Origin: Garcia nutans | Lineage: Eukaryota > Streptophyta > Magnoliopsida > Malpighiales > Euphorbiaceae | DNA: 64,000 nucleotides | Direction: 5' to 3' | NCBI GenBank assembly: GCA_947685225.1 | Contig: CANTUV010000024.1 | Location: forward strand, 26,306,001-26,370,000 | Part shown: piece after piece, positions 58,758 to 64,000 of the stretch | How the letters are laid out: each line of letters begins with the position of its first letter | Position numbering within the stretch: the first letter of the stretch is position 1 | Notes under the pieces: generated by a model | What the model was told of the DNA's origin: nothing | Database searches by the model: none | The model's input: only the letters and a program-made list of their open reading frames with translations | Translations under genes and position numbers: made by a program

Positions 58758-59183
58758 AGGCAGAGGACACGGCCGAGTCACTGGCCGTGTCCCACATCAA
58801 GCTGAAAAGAAGCCACAAGACACAGTGATGGACACAAGCAAGGGACACGGCCAAGTCAGTGGCCATGTCCCTCCAAAGAAGATCAACACGGCCAAGTCAC
58901 CTTCACTTGGCCGTGTCTCACTTAGTTCCAAGGCAAAAGAGAAGCAAATCTTCACAGAAGCAAACACAGGCAAGGGACACGGCCAATTCAGTGGCCGTGT
59001 CCCTCCAAAAAGGTACAACACGGCCAAGTCCACTTCAACATGGCCGTGTCACTCAACCAAAGAGGAAAAGAAGGAATTCTGAGACAGAAGCAGACACATG
59101 CAAGGGACACGGCCAAGTCACTGGCCGTGTCCCTCCAAGAACCACCAACACAGCCAAGTCACCTCTAACATGGCCGTGTGTCT
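58758..59183 (+). repeat. GGGACACGGCC hairpin array in Athila LTR
   Basis: Four units with about 130-bp spacing for the last three. GGGACACGGCCA-agtcac-TGGCCGTGTCCC (59104-59133) is a perfect 12-bp stem with 6-nt loop. Between units AACACGGCCAAGTC...GGCCGTGTCTCA forms a second hairpin. The core is the same as in the LARD LTRs, the loop is different. It ends about 43 bp before the TATA box. A looser GACACGCC-type cluster is at 58335-58445. Confidence 0.9.
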
Positions 59184-59225
59184 CATGAACCAAATCCGTA
59201 GCGAGTTTTTAAAGTGGACGATTCA

Positions 59226-59233
59226 TATAAAAA
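59226..59233 (+). promoter_or_regulatory. TATA box of Athila LTR
   Basis: TATAAAAA shortly after the hairpin array and before the GATTAGGGTTTTGAT stretch; promoter inferred. Confidence 0.55.
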
Positions 59234-60203
59234 GAAAAAAAAGCTAGGGTTTGGGACTCTTGGCGATTTTGAGAGAGAATTGAGCCGTTCAAGAGATTAG
59301 GGTTTTGATAACTTTGTTTTCTTTTGATTTTGATTAAACTTTGGATCAAAACTAGCTTAGATTAGATTGTTCATGCCATTGATTCATTCTTCTTGTAAGA
59401 TTTGAACAGGAGATTCTTCAGAAGCTTCAAGGAGTTTGTAACTTGGTTTTGTTCTCGAACTTATCCTCTTTATTTTCATTGAAATTGTATTAATGGATAT
59501 TATCATGTCTAATTTGATTTCTTTGAACATTAATGAGATGAGTATGTTTGATTGTATCATGAACTAATTTGATCTAGTCTAGGGTTTGTATGGATCTGCT
59601 ATGATTGTATGAATTGGTTATACTCTTAGCTAATAATTTCTTTAGCCTTGATTGAATGAAATCTGGTTAATATATAATTGATTGGCCACCAATTATGTGT
59701 TTTAGGTATTAGATGATGGATTGAAAGATGAAGTCTAATGCTGAAACGATTCAATTAGGGACTTAGGTGAATTAGAGATATAACCTATTAAAAAGATTGT
59801 TTCAATTATAACAAGATTAGTTGTAAGATGTTTGAATGCGAGAGCTTATTTCCTTGACTCAATTAATTAAGTTGTTTAAGATTTAATCTTTGAAATTAAA
59901 TTAGTTAAGAGGAATAACCGTTCATACATATAAGTAGTAGAGAAGTGCAAACCCTAGACCTTTTTATCAAGTGAATCAAAACATCAGCTCTTGTTTACTT
60001 TTATTGTTTTAAACTTCAATCAATCTTCTTCATTAGTTAACAATTTAAATTTTCTTCATTACTTGTTATTCATAATCTGATAATCAATTAGCCACTTTAG
60101 CTTCCTTGTGAGACGACCTTGGGGCGATCACCTTTGCTACAGCTACCTCGTATACTTGCGAGTGACGCTTTGTGGTAGAGTTAATTCGAGCGCAACAAGT
60201 TTT

Positions 60204-60221
60204 TGGCGCCGTTGCCGGGAA
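60204..60221 (+). other. Primer binding site, tRNA-Asp type (Athila)
   Basis: TGGCGCCGTTGCCGGGAA complements the 3' end of plant tRNA-Asp, the primer known for Athila elements, with one mismatch at the end. Confidence 0.9.
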
Positions 60222-60339
60222 GGCTAATTGGCATAATTGTTTATTAGTTTTAGAAATTTTAGATTATTTTTCATTGTTTACTTTTGATTTTATTTTGTCT
60301 TTTGCTATTAATAATTTCTTTTTCTAGAAAATTTTGTTT

Positions 60340-62714
60340 ATGCAAGGCAGGAGATCACTCGAAGGAGATCTACATCCATTTATTCCAGAAATTCAGAGAG
60401 TGAAAAGGAGCAGAGAAGAGTTTGAGCTGTACACTGGATTTGATACAGAGGAGGACACTTCTGAATTTGAGTCAGATTTTGCACAATCAGTTAAATGGCT
60501 GAAGAAAGGCAAAGAATGATGAGAGACTTTGCTAGACCTGTCATTGGAACTTCCACCTCTTGCATAAGACTGACAGATGCAGCAAGGAACTATGAGTTGA
60601 AGAACATTCACTACGACATGCTGCCATCATTCTATGGAGTTCCAAATGAAGATCCTTTGAACTTTATTCGGGATTTCTACTCCACCCTCAACACTTTTCC
60701 ATTGGGAGGATTAACAGAGGATCAGTTGAGGATGCGGTGTTTCCCATATACTTTGAAGGATAGGGCAAAGAGCTGGCTTATGATGTTGCCCGAAAACTCT
60801 TTGACAACTTGGGAGCAAGTTTACAACAAGTTCATGGGAAAGTTTTACTCTCATCAAAAGACAGCTGAATTGAGAGGGAAGATTGCTACATTCTCTCAAT
60901 TTGAAGGAGAACCATTTCATGAGGCTTGGGACAGATTCAAGATGTTATTGATCTAGTGTCCACATCATCACTACCCACTTCAACTTCTGAATCAGTTTTT
61001 CTATGATGGTCTCACCCAGCAATTTCAGAACACTGTTGATAATGCAGCTGGGGGAGCCATGGGAGAAAAAACAGCTGATGAAACTTATGAGATCTTTGAG
61101 ATGTTGGGAGCTAATTCTCAACAGAAAAGTGTAAGAGGAAGAAGTAAAGGGGTGAACCAATTGGAGGCCAATAGTGAGATGGTAAATCAAACAGCTGAGT
61201 TGACAAGGCAAGTGCAGATGCTGAACATGAAGAACAATATTTCTTCATCTACTCAAGAAGCATGTGGAATCTATGGAGCTTTTGGGCATGGAGCAAATAT
61301 TTGCCCCTCTACATATGAGTCTTATGGGAATGAAGCTGAGCAAGTCAATGCCATGGGGAGATTTCAACCAAGGGCCTAGAATGATCCTTACTCCAATTCT
61401 TATAAACCTGGTTGGAGGAATCACCCAAATTTTTCTTGGGCAGCAAATAATTCTCAGCAGCCTTTCCATTTGCTCCAGAGACAGAACCAACAGCAAGGTC
61501 AATCCTCAAATCAAGGGCAGTCTAAGATAGAGAGCTTGGAGGAAAGTTTACAAGCTTTCATCAAAGTCAGTGCTCAAAATCAAGAGATGACTAATAAGAG
61601 GCTGGATTCATTAGAAGCATCCTTTAAAAAAGTGGGGACTCAAGTAGGACAACTTGCACAACAGATGCAGATTCAACAGAAGGGGAAATTCCCAAGTCAA
61701 CCTGAGCAGGCACATTCAGTGACTGTTCTTAGGAGTGGTAAGGAAATTAACAATAATGTTGAAAATAATTTTGTGAATGCAGGTGACCAAGAGAACAAGG
61801 AGGAAGGAGAACCAGAGAACAAAGGTGATGGAGTTATATCAGTGGAGAAATCACCTTCAGCAGATTTACATAAGGCAAGCAATCCGTACCGGCCTCCTAT
61901 ACCATTCCCTAGCATGTTGAAAGATGATAAAAAAGATAAGCAATTTTCTAATATCTTCAACATGCTGTCTAAGGTAAGTATTAACTTACCTTTACTTGAA
62001 GCAATAAAGAACCTGCCGGCTTATGCCAAATTCTTCAAAGAGCTGATCACCGAGAAAAAGAGGTATGAGACGAATGAAAAGGTGATAGTTTCCGAGGTAG
62101 CTAGTGCTGTTTTGCAGCATAAACTACCTCCTAAACTAAAGGATCCTGGAAGCTTTATAATTCAAATTACTGTGGGAAATGGAAAGGGGACTGAGGGCAT
62201 GTGTGATCTAGGAGCTAGTGTGAATTTGATGCCTTATTCTGTTTATAAAGAATTAGGATTAGGGGAACTTAAACCGACAAAAATGGTGTTGCAATTAGCT
62301 GATAGGTCTTTTAGATTCCCGAAAGGGGTTATAGAAGATGTGTTAGTTAAGGTTGAAGGGTTAATAGTACCTGTGGATTTCATAGTTCTTGACATGAAAG
62401 GAAGTAACCCTGCACCATCAGCACACACTATTTTGCTGGGTAGACCTTTCATGGCTACTACCAACACTTTAATAGATGTTAAAAATGGTAAACTATCAAT
62501 GACTGTCTTGGATCAAACTGTTGATTTTTTTATTTTTAACACTTCTCCCATTCCTACAACTGCTTTATATGAGGAATGTTCTTTAATTAATTGTGTTGAA
62601 GCAGTTGTTTCAGATGCTTTCTTACAGACAGGTTCATCAGATAAATTGGGACTGACACTGACCTTAGAGGAGGAGGCTAAACCAGTGGGGGAGACCCAAA
62701 AGTGCCTTAACTAA
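60340..62714 (+). pseudogene. gag-pro: Athila gag-protease, disrupted
   Basis: An N-terminal frame from ATG 60340 (MQGRRSLEGDLHPF) shifts into the main frame near 60495. Gag then reads FYGVPNEDPLNFIRDFYSTL, CFPYTLKDRAKSWL, SLTTWEQVYNKFM and GEPFHEAWDRFK, the Athila capsid pattern. Single TAG stops at 60954 and 61377 each replace what is normally Gln. The zinc knuckle is CGIYGAFGHGANIC, its second Cys being Tyr. From 61470 the frame is open for 414 codons: a glutamine-rich coiled coil, a linker, and the aspartic protease with LPPKLKDPGSFIIQI, catalytic CDLGASVNLMP and ILLGRPFMATT. The protease core looks intact. Reverse transcriptase should follow but is deleted. Confidence 0.9.
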
Positions 62715-62928
62715 AAGGCATATGAGAGCTCGAGAAATTATAAGGATCACACTAAAGCACTTCATGACAGATTTATTGGGCGACAGACATTGAGTCCAGG
62801 TATGAAAGTTTTACTTTTTAATTCTCGACTCCGTCTGTTTGCAGGTAAACACAAATCTCGATGGAGTGGTCCTTTCGAGGTAACTAAGGTATGTCCTTCG
62901 GTGCCATTGAATTGCTTAACTCTAGAAC
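62715..62928 (+). pseudogene. Athila integrase C-terminal remnant
   Basis: In the same frame as the protease, after one TAA, the sequence reads KAYESSRNYKDHTKALHDR, then PGMKVLLFNSRLRLFAGK and SRWSGPFEVTKV. This is the GPY/F-type C-terminal domain of Ty3/gypsy integrase (the W-x-GPF core is visible). Everything from the end of protease to this point, normally about 3 kb of RT, RNase H and integrase core, is missing. The remnant is cut by the LTR at 62929. Confidence 0.9.
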
Positions 62929-64000
62929 TGTAATATCCCTATGTATGCCCTAGAAGTTTTGTATGTTGTTGTTGTTGTTGTTGTTGGTTTAAATTGAGAA
63001 AAGGAAAGTATATGTATTTGTGTTTTGGGAAGAAATAGGGTTTAGAGAAAGTTTATATGTTATGTATATGGTGATATATATAACATATAAAATGGTCAAA
63101 GAGAGAGAGTCAATGCAAGAGGAGATTTTTTATATGGCATGTGAAATTACTTAATTGGGTTTATAAGAGACAAAAGCTAAGTTAAGTGATGAGGGGTATA
63201 TGAGTAATTGCTTGAAATGAAATGCATGGTGGAGATTAAAAGAAGAAAAGGTGTTTCACTTGTGCATTTTTCTTCTTTCTTTCTTGAAGTGGCCGGCTCT
63301 CCAAATAGAAAAGAGAAAGGAAGGTGTTCTTGAGGCAAGAAGTAAATTGAAGAGGCAATCAAAGAGTTTGGTTAGAGATTTGTGGAAATTCTTCATTTAA
63401 GGTAAGTAATTTCTTGTTTTCTTTTATTAATTTTGAAGTTGTGGCTAAGGTGTATTGTGAATTGTTGAGTTGATGATTTGGTGTGTTTGATATGTGTTTA
63501 CAAGTGTTAAAGCTGATTGTTAGTTAAAAGATTGAATTGAGGTTGGTTTGGTTGTGAAGGTTGTAAGTTTAAATGGATTTTGATAGTGGAAGTTCAAGTG
63601 TAAAGTTGGTTTTAGGGTTTGAGATGGTATGTGTTTAAATGATTTGGTTGATGTGTTTTAATAAGGAATATTGTGTTAAACATGTAGAATTTGTGTTTAG
63701 AACATTGATTTCATTCATTTGAAACATGTTATATGGTGTTTGATGAGTTTGAGTGTAATTGGAGGAGAGTTGTGCATATTAGGGTTTGTGTTTTGGGAGA
63801 CACGGCCAAAAGCAATGTGTGACACGGCCAAGCCAAGGGAATTTGGGCGTGTTGGATTAGTTTTTGGGTGACATGGCCGTGTTCCCAAGCCGTGTTAGCT
63901 ACTGTGAGTTTTGGTTTAAGAGACACGGCCACAAGCTTGGCCGTGTCCCTCAAGTGGCTGCCCGTGTCCCTCAATTGTATGGGTTGAGGTTTTTATTCTT
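62929..64000 (+). repeat. LTR of a fourth LARD-like element (partial)
   Basis: Starts TGTAATATCCC inside the integrase remnant and runs off the window. It has GTT repeats, GGCCGGC (63291-63297), donor AAG|GTAAGTA (GT at 63402-63403) and a hairpin array (63799-63970). It resembles LARD-C most. Whether it is a full element or solo LTR cannot be seen here. Confidence 0.85.
63799..63970 (+). repeat. GACACGGCC hairpin array (fourth LTR)
   Basis: Includes GACACGGCC-acaagctt-GGCCGTGTC (63922-63947), identical to the last unit in LARD-A (3' LTR), LARD-B (3' LTR) and, reversed, LARD-C. Confidence 0.9.

Larger units (their letters stand above)
58141..60197 (+). repeat. Athila-lineage 5' LTR
   Basis: About 2057 bp from TGATAAGTG to CGCAACA, ending 6 bp before a tRNA-Asp primer site. 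It has hairpin arrays at 58335-58445 and 58758-59183, a TATA box at 59226-59233 and the block GAGACGACCTTGGGG near the end, typical of Athila LTRs. The 5' boundary is inferred from the break in the Tat tandem repeat; the expected duplication (ATCCT) cannot be tested because the other end is outside the window. Confidence 0.8.

Noticed and set aside
1..64000. Host protein-coding genes, tRNA or rRNA genes
   Set aside because: No exon-intron gene with recognisable domains and no cloverleaf were found. tRNA-like matches are the retrotransposon primer sites and the SINE box region.

Overview
This window is a eudicot-like plant repeat block, probably pericentromeric or otherwise repeat-dense. It is AT-rich and consists almost entirely of nested LTR retrotransposons. 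I found no host protein-coding gene, no rRNA or tRNA gene and no CRISPR array. Nearly all open frames under 130 codons are chance frames or fall inside LTR repeats. The only convincing coding matter is broken gag, protease and integrase of Ty3/gypsy elements, plus one captured Ty1/copia gag piece.

Layout. (1) 1-20770 on the minus strand is a chain of Tat/Ogre-lineage, gag-only (TR-GAG-like) units, arranged LTR-internal-LTR-internal, with gag remnants near 12.2-12.5, 13.9-14.8 and 19.0-19.6 kb. Its LTRs are 15855-17644 and 20771-31960, the second split by an insertion. (2) Three long non-coding LTR retrotransposons (LARD type), each with a tRNA-iMet primer site, LTRs of about 2.9-3.0 kb and a perfect 5-bp target duplication, sit inside Tat sequence: LARD-A 3028-12180 (ATCTT), LARD-B 21753-31088 (TAATA) and LARD-C 40699-49885, minus strand (TTACT). 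(3) 31961-40630 is an older plus-strand Tat copy interrupted by two solo LTRs: 32251-34850, LARD-like, and 37302-39416, Tat, with perfect CTTTG duplication. (4) 50549-58140 is a plus-strand Tat TR-GAG element: LTR, tRNA-Arg primer site, leader, broken gag, then a long 3' non-coding region ending in tandem repeats. (5) 58141-62928 is an Athila-lineage element (LTR, tRNA-Asp primer site, gag and protease) whose reverse transcriptase, RNase H and most of integrase are deleted. It is interrupted at 62929 by the LTR of a fourth LARD-like element that runs off the window.

How the parts relate. None of these elements can transpose on its own; all would depend on proteins from partners elsewhere. What is kept is cis structure: LTR ends, primer sites, polypurine tracts, TATA boxes and, most strikingly, arrays of short hairpins inside the LTRs. 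The hairpin GACACGGCC...GGCCGTGTC recurs in LTRs of four LARD-like families and in the unrelated Athila LTR. Tat LTRs carry different hairpin or GC-rich cassettes directly upstream of a TATAAATA box. In the LARD-like LTRs the hairpin array lies between a consensus 5' splice donor and, in three families, a plausible acceptor, so it may be intronic. A second cassette of tandem repeats, different in each family, occupies one conserved slot. These modular LTR cassettes are the most interesting and least explained part of the window.
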